Below are positions 1 through 6,545 of a stretch of DNA of 22,751 nucleotides, one piece after another (the first letter of the stretch is position 1; the number at the start of each line of letters is the position of its first letter). Origin of the DNA: a virus; IMG/VR virus record IMGVR_UViG_3300046804_001904, positions 1 to 22,751 of that record; one strand, 5' to 3'. A model generated the notes under the pieces. That model saw only the letters and a program-made list of their open reading frames with translations, had not been told where the DNA came from and searched no databases. The translations under genes and the position numbers were made by a program.

Positions 1-1
1 C

Positions 2-124
2 TACAAAGGTGTCAACCGAGCAGCTACTCGTGAAGACTGTGCGTATCTACTGAAGCGTGAAGGTTACGCTACAGATCCCATCTACCCACAAAAGCTTATT
101 CGGTTGATGGAGCAGCATGATTGA
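2..124 (+). CDS. C-terminal end of a phage endolysin (glucosaminidase/muramidase type), 5' end outside window
   Basis: An open frame enters from the left edge and ends at TGA 122-124, giving about 40 residues. The segment EGYATDPIYPQKLIRLMEQ is the usual last stretch of phage and flagellar-type N-acetylglucosaminidase/muramidase proteins, which cleave peptidoglycan at lysis. The catalytic part lies upstream of the window, so the enzyme class rests on this tail only. Its stop overlaps the start of the holin-like gene at 117, and the small terminase follows, which fits a lysis-packaging cassette. T7 itself uses an unrelated amidase, so this is the cyanophage-type lysin. Confidence 0.6.
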   Translation, partial: YKGVNRAATREDCAYLLKREGYATDPIYPQKLIRLMEQHD

Positions 125-350
125 AGCCATTGTATCCGGCACAGTTGCCGTCTTTACTGCAGTAGTTGCACTACATTCACGTATGCATAACCGTATCTCT
201 GAAGTCGACAAACGCATCGATCAAGTTGAACTGCGTATCGCAGAGAAATATGTGCAACGTGAAGAACTATCCTCAGCACTTCAAAAGATGGAGGATCACA
301 TGATCCGCATTGAGAATAAGCTGGATCAAATTGTTTTGAGAAATGGCTAA
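117..350 (+). CDS. Holin-like small membrane protein with coiled coil
   Basis: This 77-residue protein has one hydrophobic N-terminal segment (about residues 3-20, AIVSGTVAVFTAVVAL) and then a charged heptad-like helix to the end (DKRIDQVELRIAEK..., KMEDHMIRIENKLDQI). One membrane helix plus a soluble coiled coil suits a small holin or another lysis accessory. It occupies the T7 gp17.5 (holin) position: right after the endolysin and overlapping the small terminase by 8 bases. No residue-level holin signature is visible, so the role is inferred from topology and position. It could also be a spanin-like or structural coiled-coil protein. Confidence 0.6.
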   Translation: MIEAIVSGTVAVFTAVVALHSRMHNRISEVDKRIDQVELRIAEKYVQREELSSALQKMEDHMIRIENKLDQIVLRNG

Positions 351-606
351 GAAAGCTAAGGCCACAGAAGATACTTTTAACGAACTTCATAACCTTGTCA
401 CTGCAGAACTCATTAGCCGTATTAAATCCGGTGAGGCATCCACTGCAGACCTGAAAGCAGCTTGTGATTGGCTTGCTAAGAATGACATTACTGGAGTTGC
501 ACTTGAAGGTTCCCCTCTTGATCAACTTGTCAACATCCTCCCCAAGGTTGATCCTGAATTAGTACGGAGTCGGTTGAATGGCACGCGACTGGAAAAAAGA
601 GTATAA
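343..606 (+). CDS. terS: Small terminase subunit, T7 gp18-like
   Basis: The protein has 87 residues and the layout of T7-like DNA packaging protein A: a basic start (MAKKAKATEDTFNELHN), helices with LVTAELISRIKSGEASTADLKAACDWL, then KNDITG and a C-terminal amphipathic part. It should recognise concatemeric phage DNA and regulate the large subunit (2371-4116) during packaging. T7 gp18 is of similar length (about 90 residues). It overlaps the gene before by 8 bases and the HNH gene after by 29. Two HNH genes and a low-complexity gene separate it from terL, which are adjacent or nearly so in most relatives. Confidence 0.75.
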   Translation: MAKKAKATEDTFNELHNLVTAELISRIKSGEASTADLKAACDWLAKNDITGVALEGSPLDQLVNILPKVDPELVRSRLNGTRLEKRV

Positions 607-823
607 AGCACGTGCTGAATATCTAAAGTCATACCGTCGTGAGCATCGCAAAGAGGATGCTGCACGAGCAAGAGCACGTCGATCAATGGGTGATATCCCA
701 AGTGGTTATGAAGTCGACCACAAAGATAATAACCCAATGAATAATTCACGTGAGAACCTGAAGATCGTTCCACGTAAAGCTAACCGTGCAAAGGGAGCAC
801 GTAAGACGAACGCTACACGGTAA
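578..823 (+). CDS. Small HNH-type endonuclease
   Basis: This is an 81-residue, highly basic protein. Its N-terminal half is an Arg/Lys-rich helix (RREHRKEDAARARARRS). The second half carries an HNH-like core: GYEVDHKDNNPMNNSRENL, with Asp-His at about residues 47-48 and the Asn-rich loop seen in short phage homing-type HNH nucleases, then KIVPRKANRAKG. It lacks the CxxC zinc knuckles of the next gene. The start at 578 lies inside the end of the terminase small gene (29-base overlap), and its stop shares TAATG with the next gene. Likely a homing or packaging-associated nicking nuclease; activity is inferred. Confidence 0.65.
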   Translation: MARDWKKEYKARAEYLKSYRREHRKEDAARARARRSMGDIPSGYEVDHKDNNPMNNSRENLKIVPRKANRAKGARKTNATR

Positions 824-1152
824 TGACTCCCCTTCTTCCCTCGCCTGATCACTATCTCCAAAACCTAATAACCATGACAAGCCCTGAAGCAAAGCGGCTC
901 TGGCGTAAAGCCATTAAAGAGCACTTCAACTGTCAATGTGTTTACTGCGGAGAAACTTATGACGCTAATGAACTTACTCTTGATCATGTTCGACCTAAAG
1001 CATTTGGAGGCTCTGACCTTACATCCAATCTTGTGCCCAGTTGTAGATCGTGTAATCAGGCAAAGGGAAGTCAAAACTGGCTCCAATGGATGAGAGCCAC
1101 CTTCGGTGAAAACCCCAACAAAGAACAGCTTATTCTCTCTTGGATTAATTAA
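823..1152 (+). CDS. HNH endonuclease with two zinc-binding CxxC pairs
   Basis: The 109-residue product has a complete HNH fold signature: CQCVYCGE, then LTLDHVRPKAFGGSDLTSN, then CRSCNQAKGSQ. The two CxxC pairs bind a structural zinc; His of LDHV and the Asn/His positions of the core form the metal site that cuts DNA. It starts at the ATG of TAATG at 823; a second ATG at 874 (MTSPEAKRLW) is possible and would remove 17 residues without touching the domain. HNH enzymes next to terminases can assist packaging in some phages, while others are homing endonucleases. The tandem arrangement with a second HNH gene does not decide between the two. Confidence 0.8.
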   Translation: MTPLLPSPDHYLQNLITMTSPEAKRLWRKAIKEHFNCQCVYCGETYDANELTLDHVRPKAFGGSDLTSNLVPSCRSCNQAKGSQNWLQWMRATFGENPNKEQLILSWIN

Positions 1153-1154
1153 TT

Positions 1155-2297
1155 ATGGCAACTCCTACCTCTTCTAATAACCGTAGCAAGCGTAAGACCA
1201 CTAAGCCCGTCACTCAAGGGCAGAACCCACAACGGGCTAACCGTCAGAAGGTTTCAAACGCTAAGGTTAGCAATAGCGAACAGCGTACCAATACCGGTTC
1301 TGCAAAAGTTACTACCAGCAAGGCATCGAAACCTAGCGACCCTTGGAAAGCACCTACACCTCAAAACTCACGTACTAAAGCTCCCTCATCAAATACACAG
1401 TTCCGAACTGGTAATAAGCCAATCACGTTGCCCAACTCTCGGGCTCAAGGAACCAACCTTCCTCGTGCTGGGGCACAGCAACTAAGGTCTGCAACTCAAG
1501 GCCCTCGTGCTAGCTCGACACCATCTGCAAAGCCTACTGGGTCTTTCAAGGCACCCAGTATTCCTAAACCGTCTCCTGCCGCACCTAAACCCACCGGACG
1601 TGTCGGTGCCCTAGGTGTCGGTCGGCTGAATGCAGCTGCAGCCCTCCTTGGCGCCGCTAACTACGTTGATGACATGCGTCTCACTGACAAGCAGCGTGCT
1701 GATAAGTACAAGGTTGTTGACCCGAACAGGGGTCAACGTCTTATGGATGACGTGTTAGGACGAAATAAACCTGCAACTAAGCCATCAAACTCTAGCAGTA
1801 GCACCGGTGTACGGGTTTCTGACAAGAAAAACAAGCGTGACTACCAAGCTGCACCTACTGGCAGCAAAGTATATAACGATTACCGCAACCAACAAATTGC
1901 TGCAGAACGCCAGCGTCTAAAAGGTGTTGGTAATCCTCCCGCTGCTAAGCCCAAACCTCCCGCTCCCACCCAATCCGGGAGTGGTTCCACTCAATCACGG
2001 GGTAGTAGTTCTGCACCTGCAGCTCCTCGTCGTCAACCAGGACCTGCTGCTGACGCTGGGATGAAGAACCAGAACAAGGATTACCGGGGTAACTTGTTTG
2101 AAAAGACCTTTGGTTACAAGCGCGGTCAAGCTCCTGATCAACAGAAGTCTCGCTTCAAGAGCGTAGACAACAAGTTCGGTCAAGACTCCGGCTATGAACC
2201 CAACACCAAGGTTGATGGCAGCAAGTATGCCGACAAGAAACCTGACATGAAGAAGGTCAAGGAGTATGACCGTCTTCGTCGTAAGTATTACGACTGA
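1155..2297 (+). CDS. Low-complexity, basic Pro/Ser/Gln/Lys-rich protein, possibly virion-associated
   Basis: I do not recognise this 380-residue protein. Its first ~140 residues are disordered-looking and rich in Ser, Thr, Asn, Pro and Lys. A short hydrophobic Ala/Leu/Gly patch follows (GRVGALGVGRLNAAAALLGA, about residues 148-167). A charged C-terminal half then carries tyrosine-rich elements such as KRDYQAAP, NKDYRGNLFEKTFGYK and a KEYDRLRRKYYD tail. Such composition is common in cyanophage structural or scaffold-like accessory proteins, but no domain is visible. It begins 2 bases after the HNH gene and is followed by a strong terminator, so it is probably the last gene of the transcript. 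A virion role is a guess. Confidence 0.6.
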   Translation: MATPTSSNNRSKRKTTKPVTQGQNPQRANRQKVSNAKVSNSEQRTNTGSAKVTTSKASKPSDPWKAPTPQNSRTKAPSSNTQFRTGNKPITLPNSRAQGTNLPRAGAQQLRSATQGPRASSTPSAKPTGSFKAPSIPKPSPAAPKPTGRVGALGVGRLNAAAALLGAANYVDDMRLTDKQRADKYKVVDPNRGQRLMDDVLGRNKPATKPSNSSSSTGVRVSDKKNKRDYQAAPTGSKVYNDYRNQQIAAERQRLKGVGNPPAAKPKPPAPTQSGSGSTQSRGSSSAPAAPRRQPGPAADAGMKNQNKDYRGNLFEKTFGYKRGQAPDQQKSRFKSVDNKFGQDSGYEPNTKVDGSKYADKKPDMKKVKEYDRLRRKYYD

Positions 2298-2312
2298 TTC
2301 ATAACACACGCT

Positions 2313-2350
2313 GAGAGGCCTCTGGAAGCCCCTGGAAGGCCTCTCTTTTT
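2313..2350 (+). terminator. Rho-independent terminator before terL
   Basis: A perfect 9-bp stem (GAGAGGCCT at 2313-2321 with AGGCCTCTC at 2337-2345) with a 15-base loop is followed directly by TTTTT (2346-2350). It sits 15 bases after the stop of the low-complexity gene and just before the large terminase, so it should end or attenuate late transcription there. Confidence 0.85.
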
Positions 2351-2370
2351 CTATTTAGGTACAATCTACC

Positions 2371-4116
2371 GTGAACGATATACTTGAGGCTTTACGGGGC
2401 GATTTCAAGCTGTTTCTGCAAGCACTGTGGCAACAGCTCGATCTTCCTTCTCCTACTCGTGCTCAATACGCCATTGCTGACTACCTGCAACTAGGGCCAA
2501 AACGACTACAGATCCAAGCCTTTCGTGGTGTCGGTAAGAGCTGGATCACAGGTGCCTTTGTGTTGTGGACACTCTTTAATAACCCCGAAAAAAAGATCAT
2601 GATCATCTCCGCTTCAAAAGAGCGTGCAGATAACATGTCCATCTTCCTTCAGAAGCTGATCATTGAAACCCCGTGGCTAAGTCATCTAAGACCGAAGTCG
2701 GATGATGCCCGGTGGTCACGCATCAGCTTTGATGTCAACTGCTCTCCTCACCAAGCACCATCAGTTAAGTCAGTCGGTATTACAGGTCAGCTCACGGGTT
2801 CTCGTGCTGACCTGATGATTCTTGATGACATCGAAGTTCCTGGTAACTCGATGACCGAGATGATGCGAGAGAAGCTCCTTCAGCTCTGTACAGAAGCGGA
2901 GTCCATCCTCACACCGAAGAAGGACAGCCGCATTATGTACCTTGGCACTCCACAGACTACCTTCACCATCTACCGAAAGCTAGCAGAACGTAACTATCGT
3001 CCATTTGTCTGGCCTGCTCGCTACCCACGTAAGGACAAGCTCAGTCAATACGAGAACCTACTAGCCCCACAGATTGTCGAAGACATTGAGATGGGTGCTG
3101 AGGAGTGGACGCCCACTGATCCAGACCGTTTCCAATCCGATGACCTATTGGAACGGGAAGCAGCAATGGGTCGTAGCAACTTCATGTTGCAGTTCATGCT
3201 TGATACCACGTTGAGCGATGCAGAAAAGTTCCCACTTAAGTTCTCAGACCTCATCATTACCTCCGTTAATCCGACTCAAGCGCCGGATGCTGTTGTGTGG
3301 TGCAGTGACCCTCGTAATGTGCTCAAAGATTTGCCTACGGTTGGCTTACCGGGTGATTACTTCTACTCCCCGATGCAACTTCAAGGAGAGTGGACTGACT
3401 ACACCGAGACGATCTGCTCCGTAGACCCCTCTGGTCGTGGTAGTGACGAAACCGCAGCAACCTATATCTCTCAGAAGAATGGCTTTCTCTACGTTCACGA
3501 AATACGAGCGTATCGCGATGGTTATAGCGACAGTACACTTCTTGACATCCTTCGTGGGTGTAAGCGCTACAATGTTACTAAACTCCTCATCGAAACCAAC
3601 TTCGGTGATGGTATCGTCGCAGAACTGTTCAAAAAACACCTCCAACAGACCAAACAACCCATAGACGTAGAAGAAGTCAGAGCCAATGTCCGAAAGGAAG
3701 ACCGGATCATTGATGCTCTAGAGCCAGTGATGAACCAACACCGTCTCATTGTTGATCGTGGGGTTGTGGAATGGGACTACAACTCCAATAAAGACGCAGC
3801 ACCAGAAGAGCGACTCTTGTACATGCTCTTTTACCAGATGTCTCGGATGTGCCGGGAGAAGGGTGCCGTTAAACATGACGACAGATTGGACTCCCTAGCT
3901 CAGGGGGTGAAGTATTTCACTGACGCCATGTCCATCAGTGCCTACGAAGCCGTTAAAGCCCGTAAACAGGAAGATTGGCAAGACTTGCTTGAGACATTCT
4001 TGGACGACCCTCAGAGCGCCACAGATCACCTCGTGATGGGCTTCTCTCTTGACCAACGGAGGGCTGCTAGAGGGGGCAGTAAACGGGGAGGTATTCCCAC
4101 GTGGGTCTCAAAATAA
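2371..4116 (+). CDS. terL: Large terminase subunit (ATPase/nuclease), T7 gp19-like
   Basis: The 581-residue packaging motor has a Walker A at residues 51-58 (FRGVGKSW), Walker B at about 148-154 (LMILDDIE) and a coupling motif near LGTPQTT. The C-terminal RNase H-like nuclease shows its acidic residues in CSVDPSGRGSDE (about residue 350) and KHDDRLDSLAQG (about 503). It cuts concatemers and drives DNA into the prohead with the small subunit. The start is GTG 2371; no in-frame ATG lies close by and this start keeps the N-terminal helices. Length is close to T7 gp19 (586). A TACAAT hexamer stands just upstream (2360-2365), but no convincing -35 accompanies it. Confidence 0.95.
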   Translation: MNDILEALRGDFKLFLQALWQQLDLPSPTRAQYAIADYLQLGPKRLQIQAFRGVGKSWITGAFVLWTLFNNPEKKIMIISASKERADNMSIFLQKLIIETPWLSHLRPKSDDARWSRISFDVNCSPHQAPSVKSVGITGQLTGSRADLMILDDIEVPGNSMTEMMREKLLQLCTEAESILTPKKDSRIMYLGTPQTTFTIYRKLAERNYRPFVWPARYPRKDKLSQYENLLAPQIVEDIEMGAEEWTPTDPDRFQSDDLLEREAAMGRSNFMLQFMLDTTLSDAEKFPLKFSDLIITSVNPTQAPDAVVWCSDPRNVLKDLPTVGLPGDYFYSPMQLQGEWTDYTETICSVDPSGRGSDETAATYISQKNGFLYVHEIRAYRDGYSDSTLLDILRGCKRYNVTKLLIETNFGDGIVAELFKKHLQQTKQPIDVEEVRANVRKEDRIIDALEPVMNQHRLIVDRGVVEWDYNSNKDAAPEERLLYMLFYQMSRMCREKGAVKHDDRLDSLAQGVKYFTDAMSISAYEAVKARKQEDWQDLLETFLDDPQSATDHLVMGFSLDQRRAARGGSKRGGIPTWVSK

Positions 4117-4144
4117 GACACAAGTCATATCAAGCTTTCTGCTC

Positions 4145-4166
4145 TAATCACGCACTATAACGGGGG
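4145..4166 (+). promoter_or_regulatory. Candidate phage RNA polymerase promoter A (T7-like)
   Basis: The sequence TAATCACGCACTATAACGGG (then GG) contains CACTATA followed by a G-run, strongly resembling the T7 promoter (TAAT...CACTATAGGG), but with the upstream TAAT two bases closer. The core CTATAACGGGGG (4155-4166) recurs with one change at 5831-5842. The window encodes a T7-family RNA polymerase that would need such promoters. It would drive ThyX and its neighbours or the genome end. Function is inferred from resemblance. Confidence 0.5.
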
Positions 4167-4167
4167 A

Positions 4168-4216
4168 AGGGGGAGTCGTGTCTCACGTAGACGTGATCCC
4201 CAACTCCCCTCTCTAT
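4168..4216 (+). terminator. GC-rich nested hairpin after promoter A
   Basis: An outer stem pairs AGGGGGAGT (4168-4176, one bulged G) with ACTCCCCT (4203-4210). Inside it is a perfect TCACGT/ACGTGA stem (4183-4196) with a 2-base loop. The trailer CTCTCTAT is pyrimidine-rich but not a true U-run. It may terminate the terL transcript or be an RNA-processing hairpin. The same frame, GGGGAGT...CCCCTCTCTAT, recurs at 8064-8099. Confidence 0.55.
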
Positions 4217-4259
4217 CAATGTCCCTGGGAATGGACATTCTGTGAGTACTGAACTCAAA

Positions 4260-4385
4260 ATGACACAAAAGACACAATTAGTAGTAGTTACTTGTAATGA
4301 ATCCTGGGAATGCAGAATCTTGATGAAACTGCAAACTGCTGAAGTTCATTCTGATACTACTATTACTACTTATACTACTAAGTAG
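4260..4385 (+). CDS. Doubtful 41-residue ORF
   Basis: ATG 4260 opens a frame ending at TAG 4383-4385. The product starts MTQKTQLVVVTCNESWEC and ends in a Thr-rich tail (DTTITTYTTK). There is no clear Shine-Dalgarno sequence, and the Thr tail merely translates an ACT-rich tract, so it may not be a gene. It is listed because cyanophage genomes often carry real genes this small. Confidence 0.25.
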   Translation: MTQKTQLVVVTCNESWECRILMKLQTAEVHSDTTITTYTTK

Positions 4386-4424
4386 AAGTTGTTACTTGGG
4401 GGTTAGAGGAGATTGAATCGGGAT

Positions 4425-4458
4425 CATCTGAATGGCTTCTTGATTGGCCATCTGAATG
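4425..4458. repeat. Direct repeat CATCTGAATG x2
   Basis: Two identical 10-base copies (4425-4434 and 4449-4458) begin 24 bases apart, shortly before the small gene at 4504. They could be a binding site for a regulator or a remnant of slippage; nothing in the sequence settles this. Confidence 0.4.
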
Positions 4459-4503
4459 ATACAGGATTCATTTCTTGTAACTTAAAATTCAGTAGCTATT
4501 CCT

Positions 4504-4695
4504 ATGTCTAAGACACATCGTAATCAACCACAGTATCTATTCCGTCACCCTAAAACAACTAATGAACTTAAGCAAGTCAAGGTTTCTCATGACTATTACG
4601 ATTCTGAATATCGGGTAAGTACTCGTAAACGTTATATCCCAACAGCTTGGGATGACATCAAAGCTTCTTCGTACTACCAAAACGATCACCACTAA
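4504..4695 (+). CDS. Conserved small cyanophage protein, unknown function
   Basis: This is a 63-residue soluble protein with basic and aromatic residues (MSKTHRNQPQYLFRHPKT..., RKRYIPTAWDDI..., SSYYQNDHH). From memory, the pattern of an N-terminal 'RHPKTTNE' and a C-terminal 'IPTAWDD' is shared by small proteins of other cyanophages, but no function is known to me. Its stop overlaps the thyX start as TAATG at 4693-4697, so the two are probably translationally coupled. Confidence 0.6.
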   Translation: MSKTHRNQPQYLFRHPKTTNELKQVKVSHDYYDSEYRVSTRKRYIPTAWDDIKASSYYQNDHH

Positions 4696-5336
4696 TGCAT
4701 TCTGTCAATCTTGTTCACATCACTCCAGAAGCAGAGAACCTCATTAGCTACATGGCTAGGGTCTCTAACCCATCCAATCAATCAAACACTGAGACCAGTG
4801 CTAAACTAATTAAGTACCTTATTGATCATCAACATTGGTCTCCATTTGAAATGGTGAACATGTGTGTTGAGATTAATACCACTAGATCAATAGCAGCTCA
4901 AATCCTGAGGCATAGAAGCTTCTCATTTCAAGAATTTAGTCAACGCTATGCAGATGTAACTACCATTGGTACTCCAGTCATTCCATCACTACGGAAACAA
5001 GACCTGAAGAACCGTCAGAACAGCACAGATGATCTTGATACAACAAAGAAACAACAGTTCCTTCGTCGTATTCAACAACACTTTGCAGAAGCTGAGGATC
5101 TCTATAGGGAGATGGTGTCTTCTGGTGTCGCTAAAGAGTGTGCAAGAGAGGTGTTGCCTTTAGCTGCCCCCTCTAGGTTGTACATGAATGGAACCATTAG
5201 GTCATGGTTGCATTATTGTGACCTGAGAACAGCTAATGGTACTCAAAGAGAACATGCAATTATTGCGGCACAAGTGCAAGATTTGTTGTATCAGCATCTT
5301 CCCAATGTTTGTGAGGCGATGTGGAGCCATGATTGA
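4695..5336 (+). CDS. thyX: Flavin-dependent thymidylate synthase
   Basis: The 213-residue protein carries the ThyX signature RHRxxSxxxxSxRY (residues 72-85, RHRSFSFQEFSQRY), preceded by WSPFEMVNMCVEI, which is typical of the fold. The C-terminal region has LPLAAPSRLYMNGTIRSWLHY with the Arg and Tyr/His that contact substrate. ThyX methylates dUMP to dTMP using methylene-tetrahydrofolate and FAD/NADPH, so it should support phage DNA synthesis together with the RNR at 19725-21835. Its length is typical for phage and bacterial enzymes. The unusual point is location: beside terL and far from the other nucleotide genes. It overlaps the genes on both sides. Confidence 0.95.
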   Translation: MHSVNLVHITPEAENLISYMARVSNPSNQSNTETSAKLIKYLIDHQHWSPFEMVNMCVEINTTRSIAAQILRHRSFSFQEFSQRYADVTTIGTPVIPSLRKQDLKNRQNSTDDLDTTKKQQFLRRIQQHFAEAEDLYREMVSSGVAKECAREVLPLAAPSRLYMNGTIRSWLHYCDLRTANGTQREHAIIAAQVQDLLYQHLPNVCEAMWSHD

Positions 5337-5496
5337 AGTCATACAATTAACTTATCATAACTTCTACAGCGCTCTTCTCTTCAGATTTGCCTTTGATGAC
5401 CCCTACTTTGACTTGGTCTTTCAAAGAGCATTCTGGAATGAGTTGAATACTGGCTGGTTAGAAATGAATCATGGTAGATCATTTAAAACTAAATGA
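5329..5496 (+). CDS. Small unknown protein
   Basis: ATG 5329 overlaps the end of thyX by 8 bases and opens a 55-residue frame: MIEVIQLTYHNFYSALLFRF, then acidic and aromatic residues (DDPYFDLVFQRAFWNE) and a basic tail. It is rich in Phe, Tyr and Leu but has no clean membrane segment. The next gene starts inside it at 5471. I do not recognise it; the overlap pattern supports it being translated. Confidence 0.5.
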   Translation: MIEVIQLTYHNFYSALLFRFAFDDPYFDLVFQRAFWNELNTGWLEMNHGRSFKTK

Positions 5497-5761
5497 GTTT
5501 AAGGCTCTTTATAAGGAGTGGAAGACTAAGATTCCGTGGGTAGATCATCTACTGCTTGGTCTCTTGGTCTGGTTAGAGGAGAAGTTCATTGACTATCGTG
5601 TGACAACGACAGTTGATGAAGCGATTGAGGAGTATGAAAAGTTGGAGGAACCAATGCCTGATTGTGTCACTCCGGTTTATACGGAGAAACCGTCAGAGGC
5701 CTCTACAAGGCTCCCTGAGATGCGTCTAACTGCTCCTTGGTATATTGACACCAAAGAGTGA
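5471..5761 (+). CDS. Unknown 96-residue protein
   Basis: The protein has a charged N-terminus (MVDHLKLNEFKALYKEWKTK), one moderately hydrophobic stretch (WVDHLLLGLLVWLEEKFI, about residues 23-40), then an acidic region (VDEAIEEYEKLEEPMPD) and a polar C-terminus. It could be peripherally membrane-bound, but the hydrophobic stretch carries charges. It overlaps the preceding small gene by 26 bases and is the last gene before a 370-base non-coding region. No family recognised. Confidence 0.55.
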   Translation: MVDHLKLNEFKALYKEWKTKIPWVDHLLLGLLVWLEEKFIDYRVTTTVDEAIEEYEKLEEPMPDCVTPVYTEKPSEASTRLPEMRLTAPWYIDTKE

Positions 5762-5823
5762 AAACAAGGCCCGTCTAGGCCATTCTGGAGGGGTCTTTAG
5801 TTTATGACAAAAATTTCTTAAGT

Positions 5824-5842
5824 CAATACGCTATAGCGGGGG
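5824..5842 (+). promoter_or_regulatory. Candidate phage RNA polymerase promoter B (T7-like)
   Basis: CAATACGCTATAGCGGGGG resembles the T7 promoter core (AATACG...CTATAGGG) with the middle shortened. The last 12 bases (5831-5842) match promoter A at 4155-4166 with one difference. It stands 63 bases after the preceding gene and 290 before the next, so it would start transcription into the early region or mark the genome end. Recognition by the gene product at 10611-12944 is an inference. Confidence 0.5.
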
Positions 5843-5870
5843 CGCAGGCTGACCCCCATAGCCCCTCTTT
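5831..5870 (+). terminator. Hairpin overlapping promoter B
   Basis: GGGGG (5838-5842) pairs with CCCCC (5853-5857), and CTAT (5831-5834) with ATAG (5858-5861), leaving a 3-base bulge. CCCCTCTTT follows (5862-5870). As RNA it could terminate or be processed. The trailer CCCCTCT...TGTCCC..GGAAT also follows hairpin A at 4206-4232, so the two modules look like diverged copies. Confidence 0.45.
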
Positions 5871-5880
5871 GTCCCGGAAT

Positions 5881-6130
5881 CGAGCGCGTTAGTTCTACAA
5901 ACTAGCTGCAAACGACCAAATAATGGTACGGATGAACTATTATTTTAGCCACAATCGCCGAGATCCATTGGTATGACTGGTGATACGAATACGTAGTGGT
6001 CATGACATCTGTTCGCCCATTAAGTTCTGTTACTGTCTACTGCACAAGTGGAGCAACCATGGCCTAGTGTCAGATCACGCAGCACAGCCCGACCGCTGCT
6101 CGCTGCCTCTCTCCACTACTGCAAGCACCA
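5881..6130. other. Leader region before the early gene cluster
   Basis: No gene is visible on either strand; frames are broken within a few codons. It contains the palindromic site at 6041-6052, followed 7 bases later by a minimal reading frame ATG-GCC-TAG (6059-6067). This resembles the arrangement in front of the gene at 6893. Host-type promoters are expected here for early transcription, but I cannot pick a convincing -35/-10 pair by eye. Confidence 0.45.
6041..6052. promoter_or_regulatory. Palindromic site 1 (TGCACAAGTGGA)
   Basis: One of seven matches in this window to T[C/G]CAC[A/T][A/T]GTG[C/G]A. It lies in the leader, 79 bases before the first early gene. The right flank (GCAACCATGG) resembles the flank of site 3. 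Confidence 0.55.
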
Positions 6131-6322
6131 ATGAACTACTACGTCTGCCGCATGGATGACGCTGGCCAATGGGTCGGCCTCCATTCCTTCGATACTGAGG
6201 ATCACGCTGAGCGCTACTGCGATGCTCTGAGCGAGGAACAACCATTCGCCTACATCGACGTGCTCACCTATGAAGAATTCCACGGCGGCCCTGACAAGTG
6301 GGCAGCTATGGCGATCAACTAA
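6131..6322 (+). CDS. Small acidic early protein, unknown function
   Basis: The protein has 63 residues: MNYYVCRMDDAGQWVGLHSF, then DTEDHAERYCDALSEEQPFAYIDVLTYEEFHGG. It is acidic, with a compact alpha/beta look and no membrane segment. The start ATG 6131 is preceded by CTGCAAGCACCA, with no strong Shine-Dalgarno sequence. It is the first gene after the leader and so probably expressed early by the host polymerase; small acidic early proteins of T7-like phages often inhibit host factors, but nothing here shows a target. Confidence 0.6.
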   Translation: MNYYVCRMDDAGQWVGLHSFDTEDHAERYCDALSEEQPFAYIDVLTYEEFHGGPDKWAAMAIN

Positions 6323-6323
6323 T

Positions 6324-6336
6324 CACAAGAACGCAC
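6324..6336 (+). promoter_or_regulatory. Translation-leader motif copy 1 (CACAAGAACGCAC)
   Basis: This 13-base sequence ends 8 bases before ATG 6345. Near-identical copies precede the starts at 7752 (CACAAGGACGCAC, 7732-7744) and 8153 (CACAAGGACGCA, 8136-8147). AAGGA/AAGAA would be the ribosome-binding part. Confidence 0.45.
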
Positions 6337-6344
6337 CCACCACC

Positions 6345-6485
6345 ATGTCACGCCTCCATCTCATCATCGAAACCACAGCATTCTTTACATTCGCTGTCGC
6401 CATTTCATCGCTCACAATCTTAGGCGCAATGGGCGTCGATCCATTTACCCAGCATCCTCCACAAGTGCAACAAACAAGCCGTTGA
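6345..6485 (+). CDS. Small single-pass membrane protein
   Basis: The frame from ATG 6345 encodes 46 residues: a short basic start (MSRLHLIIETTA), one membrane-length hydrophobic segment (FFTFAVAISSLTILGAMGV, about residues 13-31) and a polar Gln/Pro-rich tail. It follows the leader motif at 6324-6336. A palindromic site (6458-6469) lies within its last codons. A second early membrane protein is not known to me as a family; superinfection exclusion or host membrane modulation would be guesses. Confidence 0.55.
   Translation: MSRLHLIIETTAFFTFAVAISSLTILGAMGVDPFTQHPPQVQQTSR
6458..6469. promoter_or_regulatory. Palindromic site 2 (TCCACAAGTGCA)
   Basis: Matches the T[C/G]CAC[A/T][A/T]GTG[C/G]A pattern. 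It lies at the 3' end of the small membrane protein gene, 77 bases before the next start. Confidence 0.5.
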
Positions 6486-6545
6486 TCCTATTCCTACCAC
6501 TTCCTGCCCTTTTAGTTCTTCTTTGTTCTTTGCATGTTCTTCACC

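Larger units (their letters stand above)
4117..4503. other. 387-base intergenic region between terL and the thyX block
   Basis: Apart from one doubtful 41-codon frame, no gene is visible. The stretch holds promoter-like sequence A, the nested hairpin at 4168-4216, a perfect 7-bp hairpin AATGTCC/GGACATT (4218-4224 with 4233-4239), two copies of CCTGGGAATG (4224-4233, 4303-4312), an ACT-rich tract (about 4360-4385) and a direct repeat CATCTGAATG (4425-4434 and 4449-4458). In T7-like phages the genome end lies just beyond terL, so this region is a candidate for terminal-repeat sequence. Confidence 0.6.

Noticed and set aside
2360-2365. Host-type -10 box (TACAAT) before terL
   Set aside because: No acceptable -35 hexamer at 16-18 bases; a single hexamer is too weak to list as a promoter.
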